DNA of 64,000 nucleotides from Papilionanthe hookeriana x Papilionanthe teres. Taxonomy: Eukaryota > Streptophyta > Magnoliopsida > Asparagales > Orchidaceae. The DNA lies in assembly GCA_022702705.1 (NCBI GenBank), contig CM040421.1, forward strand, positions 72,720,121-72,784,120, in the 5' to 3' direction. The first letter of the stretch is position 1. Every line of letters begins with the position of its first letter. Shown here piece by piece: positions 23,321 through 34,567 of this stretch. The notes beneath the pieces are model-generated. The model had not been told where the DNA came from. It saw nothing but the letters and a program-made list of their open reading frames with translations, and did no database searches. Both the position numbers and the translations under genes were made by a program.

Positions 23321-25660
23321 AATTTAATATTTTATTTTTTATGTTTTAAAGATGATTTAATTTTAATTGTTAAAGTATTAATTTAATTGAAATTTTAAAA
23401 GGATTTAATTTAAATAATTTAACTTTAATTTAATTTAATGATTAAGTCTTTTAGCATTTTAAATCTTAAATTTGGATTATCATTTTAATTAGGAATTAAA
23501 TATTATTGAGATGATTAATTTAGGGATTCTTAAATTAAATAACAAATCTCTTCCTAATAATATCCCTATTTTAATAATTCCAATTTTATTATTCTTCCAA
23601 ATTTAATTAATTATTTGATTAAGGTTTATCTTAATTATTTTTAAATTATTTAGTAGGTTTCTACCCTTTAATTATTTAAATTTCAATCATCCAAATCAGA
23701 TTAAGATCAAATATTTTACTTTTTCATTTTATTAAGCCTAAAGTTTTAATTAATGGTTAAAATTTTAATTACCATTTTGCCCTTCAAGCTTACTAATTCC
23801 ATAACTCACTAAATTGAGCTCAAATGAATTTGAAATTTTTATTTGACTTAACTCATATGTCAATAAAGGCATTAAAGGAGAAAATGTGATTTTTCTGTAT
23901 TTAATTTATTTATGTAATTATTTTTGGTAGAAAATAGGGATTTCCAAGGAAAATTTAATAATATGAGCAAGAGAAAGCTTCTGTCCTTAAGAAAATTATG
24001 AGACATTCCTAATGACCAGAGGACCACGTGGACCAATTTTGGTGATTTTTTGAATTATACTCTTTTTATTATAATTATTTTACGTTTTGGAGCATTAATT
24101 AATTTAAAAATAAAATAAAAATTTAAAAATGAATTTTATATTTTTCAAAAATCTCTCTGATATCAAGGTAATCAAAGAACTAATTTTTACAATTTTCTGA
24201 TTTTTATTTGATTTATTAGAATTATTTTAGTGGAAATGCTAGAAAATACATTTTTTTTTATTTTAAAATTACCCTAGGGCTTTAAAATTTAATATCTCAT
24301 CCTAGAGACCTAAGAAAAATATGGGGTTTGTTCCTAAGTGATTAAAATTCAAAATGTAACATTTTGGTGAATTTTAATATTTTTGTGATTTTTATTATTT
24401 TTTAATTATTAAAAATATTAAAATAATGCAAAAAATCAACTTTTTTAGAAAATTACAATTTTAATTTTCTTAAATTCCCCTGATATCATAGAGGCTCCAA
24501 AACCAATTTGATGAATTTTTGAAAATCATTTTGAAAGTTATGAATTTTTTAAGTTTAATTTTGGCTAAATGGCTTAATCAACCCATTCGATAGGGCTAAC
24601 CAAGTCTAATTGACTTCAAACTTTTATGGTGGGTTCCTCTGATCCTAATGGTCAGTGGAGGATTGATTTCAAGTCAATTTGATGTATGATTAGCTCTAAT
24701 TAATTAAAACTTCATTTTGGGTGTTTAAGCCAATTAGGGTTATTCCAAGTGAGTTAACTCAAAACCTATTTTTTCTAGGGTCCTCTGGTCATAATAAACA
24801 TCACCAAATTTTCCTAGAATTTATTTCACAATATGCTAATTATTGGAATTAAAATACTCAAACTAGAAACCTAGAGTTGAAAAATCAATAACTCTTCATA
24901 GGGATGGCCTCTGACTTTGGAAAAGTCAGGGAATGTTCCCAAATTCAGAGGCTTCAAAAGCCCTATGGTCTCATGCCATGGTGAATTGTATACATGGATG
25001 GAGAATTGAAAATGTGCAGAGAGTAAATAAATTATTAAAAATCAAATACTTAATGAAATTAAATGATTTCTTTTCCACATTATTCCCTCTCGTTCCACTG
25101 AGCAAGAGGGTATTTTTATTTTATTTTTATGATTTTTCTACACAAAGTTATGCATTTTTGAAGTTTAGGGTCAAAAATAAATAAAATATTTCATTTTCCC
25201 GCTCAATCGCCACGTGTCGCTCCCTGATTGGCTGGCGCGGTTCTGTTCATGGATGCAGCTACCGTTCAACTCCATCAGCGCCGTCCGTTGGATACACGCC
25301 TGATCGGACGGCTGCTGCTTCTCTCCCCTAGTTCTATTCACCCCAAACCGTCCAACTTCAAACCTTGATATCTCCCTCGATTCTCAACGAAATTGAATGA
25401 ATGTTTTTTTAAAATGATCGTCTAATCGAGTATCACACATCTATATGGTGATGATATACTTAAAACATGTGAATAATTACAGAAAATTAAAGCATGCTCG
25501 GTTGGAGGAGAAACAATTTGATACCTTTGTCCAAGAGGTGAGGCCTCAATTGGAAATGATTGGATTGAGCTTAGGAGTGCTTGGAGAAGCTTTGGGAACA
25601 ATTTGGCAGAGTTTACCCAAGGTAATCTTTGCATCTCTTCCACTTGGTCATGGAGGTGGG

Positions 25661-25670
25661 GTTTAAATAA
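25661..25670 (-). promoter_or_regulatory. putative TATA box of the 5' LTR
   Basis: TTATTTAAAC on the minus strand, followed by CCCACC. This copy would drive the element's transcript. It leaves about 2.3 kb of U3 upstream and about 4.8 kb of R-U5 downstream. Confidence 0.55.
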
Positions 25671-27954
25671 GGAAGGTTATGGTGGAGCTTGGGTGGCCAT
25701 GAGGGTTGGCTTGGTTCATTCATCATGATTTTTTGGCTGAGGAAAACTCACATGATTGAGCTTGATCATGGTGCAATCAATTGGGTTATGCCATGTGTAA
25801 AGTCAAGGATTTAAATGGCATGGGTGTAAGGAGCATTTTTGGTCCAATTTGGGTCAATTCATGGTTTTGGCTTGGTTCACTCACCAAGGCTTGATTTGGG
25901 CTGATGTGAGATCATTTGGGTCAGCCTCACATATGTGGTGAAGTCCCCATCCAAGGTGAGGTGGCCAATTTTGGTTAAAGTGTATCATGAATGGGGATAA
26001 AAAAGGTTTAGTGAAGGCTTAAGAAAGGCTCCCCTCTCCTTGCCATAAGTGGCATGGTGAGGTGGAAAGGGCTCTCCATGGCTTGCATATGGCTTATGCA
26101 TGGCTCCATGACTTCATTTGGCTTGCTCATGGCTTGGGGAAAAGGTTGGCTCACTTGCATGGAAAATGGTTATTTGGAATTTTGAAAACTTTTGATTCCA
26201 TTGATGGGATCTGTCATGATGCTACAAATGGGTTGATTTCATGATGGTTTAAGACTTTGGTCAAATAGGATTATCAAAGGAATGATGAATAAAAGGTTTC
26301 ATGTGGGCTTGGAAATGGACTTTGGGCTTTTAAATTTTGGTAAAGGTGGGCTTTTAGGAAGGTTTAAGGGAGTGGGCTTTTAGGTTAGAAAATGGGCTTT
26401 TGAATAGAAAAATTTGCAATGGGCCATGCCAAATAAATGTTGAGTTTTGTCTAAGGATGTGTCATGATTTGATTTGAAACAAGTTTGGAGTGATTTGGGT
26501 TTGAATTGGGTTGGATTTGGGCTTCTTTGGTAAAGGGGTTAATGTAGGTCAAATTGGGCTAACTTGGGCCAATGTTGGGCTAGGGTTGAAATTGTTGTAA
26601 AATTAATGTTGGGAAATGTTTATGGGAGTGTTTCAAAGAGGTTTTGACTTTGGTTGGGTTTTGATTTTGGGGTTTGGGCTTATTTGGGTTTGGTTTGGGT
26701 TTAGGTCAAGATTGGGTCTTTTAGCTTTGGGTTGAATTTGTGTGGGTTTTGGGTCTAAATTTTGGGCAAATTATGTTAGTATTTTGTTTGTGGGGATGTT
26801 AAGGAAGGTTTAGAAAAGGTTTGGGGTTAATTGGAGTTGAATTGGGTGAGTTTGAGCTAAGTTTGGGTCATGGGTCCAAATTGGGCTTTAAGGTCAAAAG
26901 TAAAATTGGATTCAAATGCCAATCAAATTGGGCTTGGATTTGGTCTAGATTGGTGTTGGGGATGTTGAATTGAAGTTTAGAATTGAATTGGACCAGAATT
27001 TAGGTCAATTGGATATGTTTGGTTTGACATTGGGTTCACTTTGGGTTAAAATGGGTCAAATTGGAGACTTTGATAAAAGTGGGGTAAATTGACAAAATTG
27101 GCCCATGGTGTAGTTGGAAACAATGAAATTGGGAATATTTGGGATTTTCTGGAATTTTTTGGGAATTTTCTGAATTTTTGGATTTTTTGGCTAAGAGGGG
27201 CATTTTGGGTATTTGGAGGGTATTGGGAGGTATTTTTGGAATTTTTGGTATTTTTGGCTATGAATGATCAATTTGAGTGATGTGGGAATGTTTGGGATTG
27301 GTTTTGAGGAATTTGGGTGATTTTGGAGAATTTTGAAAATTTTGGGTAATTTCAAGGGTTTTGGGTAGGCTAGGCGGGTGTAGGGTCCCGGGGGTCAAAA
27401 TTTGAAAATTTGAAAATTTGGAAAATTGAAGATTGGGTAAATGTAAGTGGAATAAAATCATTTTGGTTGAGCCATGAAGCCATGTTAAGCCTATATAAGC
27501 CATGAGAGGACTTATTTGAGGCATTCACTATGTTGTTCCTAACCTCTTAGCGAGGGCTTAGGGGTTAAGGACCATCCATGTGAATCACCTTCATGAGTCA
27601 GGAGGCCAAGTTAGGTATGGGTGTGGTTTTAGGATGTGTGTGAAAGTGTAGTGTATAAGTATAGTGTGTGTGTAGGTCAGCCCCTTCACCAGACCAGGCC
27701 ACCCAGGGCAGTCCTAGGGCCAAAGAGTCCTATAGGAACTCATCCTTTAAACTTCCACATTTGATTTCAACCCTCTAGGTGATTAGGGGTCTACAATCAA
27801 GTTTGTGGAGTTTGCGAGGAGTTAAGAAGTGGTTTGAATTTCTAAGTGGTGGGTCCCAATTCTAATCCTCTAGGATAGTCAAAGGAAAAGCCTAAGGCTA
27901 GATCCTAAGTACTAAAAAGAAGAAGAGAAGACCTCATAAAAAATGAGGTAAACA

Positions 27955-27959
27955 GGCGC
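27955..27959. repeat. target-site duplication GGCGC (right copy)
   Basis: Matches 1205-1209. After it the Athila LTR resumes (CGACGACGCC). Confidence 0.95.
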
Positions 27960-29367
27960 CGACGACGCCTTTTTACAGAGAGCGCCATAATATTAAGTGT
28001 AATAGGGCACCGACGGAGCCCAATCTCGGTGGAGGCCAAATTCAATGTATTTGGAAGACTTTTGTAGGGATTCTTGAGGCATCTCTTGAAGAATTTATCC
28101 CTAGGATATTTCAAAGCAAATTTAGAGCCATAAAATAAGAGTAGATGAGGGTGTGAGTCTAGAAAAAGTGTGTGTAAGTGTGGAGAAGTCTGAGTTTTGT
28201 AATTGTAGAGAGTTTAGAGTCTAGGGTTTAGTGTGAAAGTGTTATTTTGTGAGGGATTCTTCTCAATGAGTTGTATATGGAGAGGGAAAGTGAGAGATTA
28301 CTTCTTCCTTACTATTTTAAGAGAGAATTGTGTGTTGTTGTGAAGAGAGAAAAAAATTCAAAGGAACTTCACGGGATTTTCTTGGGGAAGAAATTGAGAT
28401 AAGTTGTGTTTTCTTCTTATTATTTGTATGACTTTGTTTTATATATATAATCCTTGTTTTGTCGTATCTTCTTCATGAATTCTGAGCATATTTCTTTGTC
28501 TTTCTCCTTACAATGATAAATTGTGAAGTGATGATTTAGATTGGATGTGCCATATGAATGTTATGAAATTGTGATGATTTTTCACTCCATACTTCATTTA
28601 CTTTTTACTCTGGCCAATTGAATTGCTAAAATATGTTGTGAAACATACGATTTGAAAGGACTATGTATTCTACAACAAAAGTGAAGATTATATTCAATGT
28701 TCTTGAATGAGTGATGTAGTTCATGGGGTTGGGTGCAAATAAATAGGGAAAGATGGTTTATTGGGTGTAGATTTAGAGATTTTAGGGTGAAAAACTAAAA
28801 TCCCTAATTTGGTCATCGTGTTTGGAAACTAGAGTGAGAATTAGCTAGTATCCTCCTAGCCTAACCACAGATTTACGGACTAAACCTAGGATTAGCCAAT
28901 TTTCTTTATATCACTCAGAAGAGGGTAAAGAATAGGTATGCTCCTATTTGACACAATACAAGATTTTCACTAATCTTTATCATTCACTCACCATAACATC
29001 ATTGTAAGGGAGAGGATACTTTCTCCAAATTTTAACCTTTCAATACAAAACTTAGTGTAGTGGTAGTTAACTTTAATTTGAAGTTTAGAAAAAAATTTAG
29101 TGATCTTAGAATCTCTAGCACCTTAAAACTTTTGTAACTTTAGTATTTACTTTATGTGCATTATAATTTGAATATTGGATTTCTGTGCTACACTTTAAAG
29201 ATTTTCTTCCTCCCTTTTGGTCGATAACCAGGACTCCATTAGAGCCCTGTATTACTTGAGCGATACGTATACTTGTGTATAGATTACTTTCTTTCTTCTT
29301 AGACTAATTATACTTTGTGTCTGAACAAAAAATACTTATAAATACTCATTTAAGGCAACCGCGATCA
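27960..29367 (+). repeat. E2 5' LTR, right part
   Basis: Continues the LTR begun at 1018. It has a GC-rich cluster (27960-28040), a TATA-like CATAAAATAAG near 28125, the conserved block GGTCGATAACCAGGACTCCA (29219-29238) shared with E4's LTR, and an end ...GCGATCA at 29367. Six bases later the PBS begins. No ORF is supported in it. Confidence 0.85.
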
Positions 29368-29373
29368 AGTTTT

Positions 29374-29389
29374 TGGCACCGTTGTCGGG
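29374..29389 (+). other. E2 primer-binding site (tRNA-Asp type, decayed)
   Basis: TGGCACCGTTGTCGGG. E4 has TGGCGCCGTTGCCGGG at the same place. The two differences are G-to-A and C-to-T, as expected from decay of methylated cytosines. The intact form fits the 3' end of plant tRNA-Asp, used by Athila elements. Confidence 0.8.
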
Positions 29390-29487
29390 CTGACAATAGT
29401 AAATTTAGTAGTAACTGAAAACTTTTGTTTCATAAATTGTAATTGTGTATGTTTACATGATTTTAGGTGTGCCTACTGTAATAGTGT

Positions 29488-29989
29488 ATGCATAGTATTG
29501 GATCTGAAGCTTTAGTACCTCACGATTCAGAGTTAGAATGTACTATTAGAAAAAATTCAAAAATAACAAAAAGAATCTAAATATTTGAGCAAAATGGCGA
29601 ACAATTTAGATAATCAAAGAAATTAAAATGAACATCAACCTAGACTTTTAAGAGATTATGCTCACCCTACAATAGATGAAATTCACTTAACTATTAAAAA
29701 TTCTGATGTAGCTGTTAATTCGTTTGAACTTAAACATGTTATTATTCAAATGGTACAAAATAATTAATTTGGTGGAACACCGAATGAAGATCCTAACTTA
29801 CATCTTGCTAGTTTTCTAAAATTATGTGCTACATTTAAATATGATGGAGTGCCGAACGATGTTGTTAGACTTAGAAATTTTCCTTTTTCATTAAGCGATA
29901 AAGCTAAGGCATGATTAAAATTGTTAGCACCTAGATCTATGAACTTTGGGAGAACTATCACAAATTTTTTTTTTCAAAATATATGCCTC
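29488..29989 (+). pseudogene. E2 gag, part 1
   Basis: Starts near MHSIGSEALVPHDSEL and, after a stop, reads RLLRDYAHPTIDEIHLTIKN, NSFELKHVIIQMVQNN, GTPNEDPNLHLASFLKLCA and FPFSLSDKAKA, the standard N-terminal and capsid start of Athila gag. Several stops are present. It is cut at 29989 by an antisense LTR insertion and resumes at 31871. Confidence 0.85.
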
Positions 29990-31870
29990 TAATCTCGATT
30001 CTCTTTACTTCCTTATGAAAACTGATAAAATTTATGCTTTTGATAATCAAACTAAACTTATATTTTTTTATATAAAATATTATTTTACAACAGTGTCAAA
30101 AACTTGATTCTTATGTAAATAAAAATACAACAATGATATTTTAATTTAGGGATTCTATTCAAGTATACGTATCGTTATCAAGTAATATAGGACTTTCTGG
30201 TTAAGCCTCGAAATATCGATCCCACGAGCAAAATTTATGGATATTGAAAAGATTAAAAGGTTTTTAGAACACAATTTCTCTTTAGAAAAGGCACTTACTT
30301 AAATAGTTTCAGATAACAACAAAATATTAAAATAAAATTCTTTCTGGTATTTTCTTAAATTATAAGATAAATGGAACAATTATCTAACTGTAGCAAGATT
30401 TTTTTAAGTTTTAAAGAAGTATAAATGAAAATATCTTTTTCCTTATTTTAAATTAGTAGTAAGTAAAAGAATTTGTTGTGGATGTAATCAAAATGTGTTG
30501 TGCCAAATAGGAGCAATTTTATTCTTTACCCTTTCTAAAGATGTGATAAAAAATATTGGCTAGTTTAAGGTTTGATAGTTCTGAAGACGGGTTATGTTGG
30601 GAAGATACTAGGTCTCACTCTAGAGTTCTCTCCTTTCCCTCTACCTGGGGGCTAACTCTCACATCAAAACCTAAAACAATAAACCAAACTAATGGCTTTA
30701 GTCTGTCACCCTAATGTCTCTAATTCTACACTTATCAAAGTATAATTCCCTATTTATTTGCACAATACTATATGAATTACTTTCTCATCCAAATAATCCC
30801 ATGTTATTCCTACCTATTATTGATTGTGAAAATACCTACTACGATATTACATGTTCTCACAATAAATTTTAACATCATGATTGGCCAAATCAAGAAGTAA
30901 ATGAAGTGCAAGGATTAAATCAACATAACTTCCAACATTAAAAATCAGTACTTACCCAACATTCATCTAACACTTAATTACTTTTCATTTTAAGGAAAAG
31001 AATAAAAAATACTACTCGTAATTCATGGAGAAAACACAACAACAAATAGTTTTAAAAGTACAAACTATGTAGAAAACACAAGAAGTCTCAATTAAAACCA
31101 AATGAAGTACAAAGATAAAAAATTATCTCAAGTTCCTCTCCACCAAACTCTTGAAGTTCATTTGAATCTCTTCTTTTCTCTTACAAGCCTCCCATGAACT
31201 AGTTGCCCAACCCAAGAGGGTTTTAATCTCTCTACACAATGGATTTTTACTTAGGAATCCTTACTCAACCTCTCTTTCACTAAAAAGGAGAAAAGTGTGA
31301 AGAAACATTAAGAAAGAATCCTACAAATTCTTGTTTAAACTACTCACTACAAACTCTAACTTTTCTCTCTCCAAAATAACTCAACACACCCCCTTTTTTC
31401 ACATTTTAAGTTCTTCTATATTTTCTCCAAAAGGTGCCTTAGTGTCTCTTCAAAATGTGTCCATATTCAATGAAGCTTCCCAAGAGATGTATCATTTCAA
31501 GTGAAATTTGAATTTCTTTTGCCGCTCTTGATATATTACCCATATTTGTACCAAATGATGCCTCAAACACATCTTCAAAATTTGCCAAAAATTCTTTAAA
31601 ATTGCAAAGTAATTGTCTGGCGCTTAAGCGCAGGGTCTTTGGTGCATAGGGCGTAGCCCTCTCTGTCTGCTGGCGCTTAAGCGCCCCAGTTCATTTTAAA
31701 ACCTTCTTCATTTTTTGCTCCAAATTTGATCTTTTTTTCTCCTTTTGACATATTTGGTCCATTTAAGTGTATTTGAAAGAAAAACACACAAATAACTTCT
31801 ATAAAGTATAATATCATAAAAAATAGGTATAAAAATTTTCATAAAATTATTATATATTTTAGGTATATCA
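29990..31870 (-). mobile_element. antisense Athila LTR with attached leader, inserted in E2 gag
   Basis: On the minus strand an Athila LTR starts TGATATACC at 31870 and ends ...AATCA at 30105. It continues into about 115 bp of PBS and leader-like sequence (GTGTCAAAAACT, then CTTTACTTCC matching the E4 leader in reverse). It interrupts gag: CCCTC follows it and GCCTC precedes it, a possible 5-bp duplication with one change. It carries two copies of the palindrome GCGCTTAAGCGC (31620, 31673). Retention of leader next to a single LTR is unusual for a solo LTR. Confidence 0.7.
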
Positions 31871-32188
31871 CCCTCCATAAAAAACTGCTAAGCTTAGAAA
31901 TGATATTACATCTTTCTATCAGTTTGAATGGGAATCAATATATGAAGCTTGGGAAAGATTTAAAGATCTCCTTATGAAGTGTCCACATCATGCTTTACCA
32001 AATTAGTTAATAATTCAAATATTTTATAATGTATTAGTGGGATCTCATAGATCGATTATAGATGTTGCTGCTGGTGGATCATTAATGTCAAAACTTTTTG
32101 ATGAGACATATTCTTTAATAAAAGAGATAGCTACTAATAATTTACAATGACCCTCTGAATGGGTAAATCCAAAAAGAGTAGCTAGTAT
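31871..32188 (+). pseudogene. E2 gag, part 2
   Basis: Resumes with KLRNDITSFYQFEWESIYEAW, ERFKDLLMKCPHHALPN, GSHRSIIDVAAGGSLMSK and EEIATNNLQ-like text, the rest of the Athila capsid region. Ends at 32188, where a solo Ogre-like LTR is inserted. Confidence 0.87.
32184..32188. repeat. target-site duplication AGTAT (left copy)
   Basis: Repeated at 39622-39626, directly flanking the solo LTR. Removing the insert and one copy restores gag text reading ASIHVFDAI in place of E4's AGIHENDAI. Confidence 0.93.
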
Positions 32189-34557
32189 TGTTGACCTCAT
32201 TTTTGATGAGGTCTTCTCTTCTTCTCTTTAGTACTTAGGATCTAGCCTTAGGCTTTTCCTTTGACTATCTTAGAGGATTAGAATTGGGACCCACCTTTTA
32301 GAAATTCAAACCACTTCTAAACTCCCTGCAAACTCCACAAACTTGATCTGTAGACCCCTAATCATCTAGAGGGTTGAAATCAAACGTGGAAGTTTAAAGG
32401 ATGAGTTCCTATAGGACTCTTTGGCCTTAGGACTGCCCTGGGTGGCCTGGTCTGGTGAAGGGTTGACTTGCACACACACTACACCTACAAACTACACTTC
32501 CACACACCTCCTAAAACACACCCATACCCGACTTGACCTCCTGACTCATGTAGGTGATTCACATGGATGGTCCTTAACCCCTAAGCCCTTGGCTAAGAGG
32601 GTTAGGAACAACATGATGAATGCCTCAAATGAGTCCCTTCATGGCTCATGTGGGCTTGATATGGCTTCATGGCTCAACCAAAATGGTTTTATTCCACTTA
32701 CATCCACCCAATCTTCAATTTTCCAAATTTTCAATTTTTGACCCGGGACCCTATACCGCTAACTTACCCAAAGCCTCGAATAGCCCAAATTTCTCAAAAA
32801 TTTCCAAATCACCCAAAATTCTCCAAAACCATTCCCAAACATTTCCACATCACTCAAACTGATCATCCATATCCAAAAATACCAAAAATTCCAAAAATAC
32901 CTCCCAATACCCTTCAAATACCCAAAATACCCCTCTTAGCCAAAAATCCAAAAATTCAGAAAATTCCCAGAAAATTGCAGAAAATCCCAAATATTCCCAA
33001 TTTCATTTTGTTCAACTACACCATGGGCCAATTTTGTCAATTTACCCCACTTTTATCAAAATCCCCAATTTGACCCATTTTAACCCAAAGTGAACCCAAT
33101 GTCAAACCTAACCTACCCAATTGACCTACATTCTGGTCCAATTCAATTCTAAATTTCAATTCAACATCCCCAACACCAATCTAGACCAAATCCAAGCTTA
33201 ATTTGATTGACATTTGGATCCAATTTCACTTTTGGCCTTAAAGCCCAATTTGGACCCATGACCCAAACTTAACCCAAACTCACCCAATTCAACTCCAATT
33301 AAACCCAAATCTTTTCTAAACCTTCCTTGACATCCCCATAAACAAAACACTAACATGATTTGCCCAAAATTTAGACCCAAACCCCACTCAAATTCAACCC
33401 AAAATTAAAAGGCCCATTTTTGACCTAAACCCAAACCTAGCCCAGAATGAGCCCAAATCCCAAAATCAAAACCCATCAAAGCCAAAACCTCTTTGAAACA
33501 CTCCCATAAACATTTCCCAACATTAATTTTACATCAATTTCAACTCTAGCCCAACATTGGCCCAAGTTAGCCCAATTTGACCTACATAGGCCCACTTACC
33601 AATTAAACCCAAATTCAAACCAATTCAAGTCCAAATCACACCAAATTGACCCCAAACCACTCATGACACATCCCTAAACCAAACTCAACAATTATTTGGC
33701 CCAACCTCTTTACAAAATTTCTATCCATAAATTCATTTTCAAACCTAAAAGCCCACTTCCCTAAACCTTCCTAAAAGCCCATTTCCACCAAATACAAAAG
33801 CCCAAAATTGGCCTTAAAGCCCACATGACATTTCCATTTGCCATCCATTTAATCAAAGCCATTCCCTAAGTTCTAATCACATCATCAAATAATTCCAAAT
33901 TAAGCCTCATGCCAAATTACCCCCTAAATGACAAATATTTCTAAAACCCTTTTTCATGAAACAAGTCAACTTTTTTCAAGCCAAATGCAAGCCATGCAAG
34001 CCATGAGACAAGCCACATGAAGCCATGGGGGGTTTGACTTGTCACCATGCCCAAAATGGCAAGAAGAGGGGACCCTTTAATGATTCTCTTAAGAGTGATT
34101 AACCACTCCCATGTCTCCCCTAACTCTTGCTTAAGCTTAATTGTACTTGGATTGTGACTTGACCCCACTAATCAAGCTGAGCCAAGTGACTTTCCCTTCG
34201 ACCCAAATTGGCCTTGGAGGGTGAACCCAACCCAAACCAATGGGTTGACCAAATTGAAGTCAAAATGACCCCTCCCCCATTCCATTTTAATTCGGCCACT
34301 TTACACATGGCAATGGCCGATTGATTGCACAAACCTCTAACCCCGACCCACCTGGACTCGAGGGTGACCCATGCTCACCGGCCGGCCGCCCGGGTCGCCG
34401 GAAAACACCATGGCCGAGACCTTGGGAGGAGCCAAACTTTGGAATTCTCCCTTGCTCGAGCCGCCCCATGCACTAGTGGTCACCATGGCTGTTCTTCTCC
34501 TCACCGAGCAGGTCGATCCCAAGCCCTAACTCCCCACGGGAGGCCCTCCACCCTCTC

Positions 34558-34567
34558 CTATTTAAAC
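34558..34567 (+). promoter_or_regulatory. putative TATA box of solo LTR 1
   Basis: CTATTTAAAC followed by TCCACCCC, 2.37 kb into the LTR. Equivalent to the boxes in the three other copies. Confidence 0.5.

Larger units (their letters stand above)
1210..27954 (-). mobile_element. complete Ogre/Tat-like Ty3/gypsy retrotransposon, 26.7 kb
   Basis: Two near-identical LTRs (1210-8277 and 20893-27954) have TG...CA ends and a perfect 5-bp TSD. The 12.6-kb internal region on the minus strand carries PBS, ORF1, gag, protease, RT, RNase H, an archaeal-type second RNase H, integrase, an extra ORF with an AlkB-type domain, a tandem-repeat 3' UTR and a PPT. Size, huge LTRs, an ORF before gag and dual RNase H match the published description of Ogre (Tat lineage) elements. 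All coding parts have stops or frameshifts, so this copy is not autonomous. In the stretches I compared by eye the LTRs differ by a few per cent. Confidence 0.93.
20893..27954 (-). repeat. 5' LTR of the Ogre-like element (7,062 bp)
   Basis: Collinear with 1210-8277. Begins TGTTTACCTCAT on the minus strand at 27954 (one change from the TGTTGACC consensus) and ends ATGCCGACA at 20893. It lacks about 36 bp near 22265 that the other three copies have. The AT array is at about 22990-23320, the CpG-rich patch at 25200-25340 and the G/T-rich U3 at 26300-27420. No gene is seen. Confidence 0.94.

Noticed and set aside
31620..31685. MITE or small DNA transposon based on GCGCTTAAGCGC palindromes
   Set aside because: The palindromes sit inside an LTR at the place where all Athila LTRs here have GC-rich words; there is no target duplication around them.
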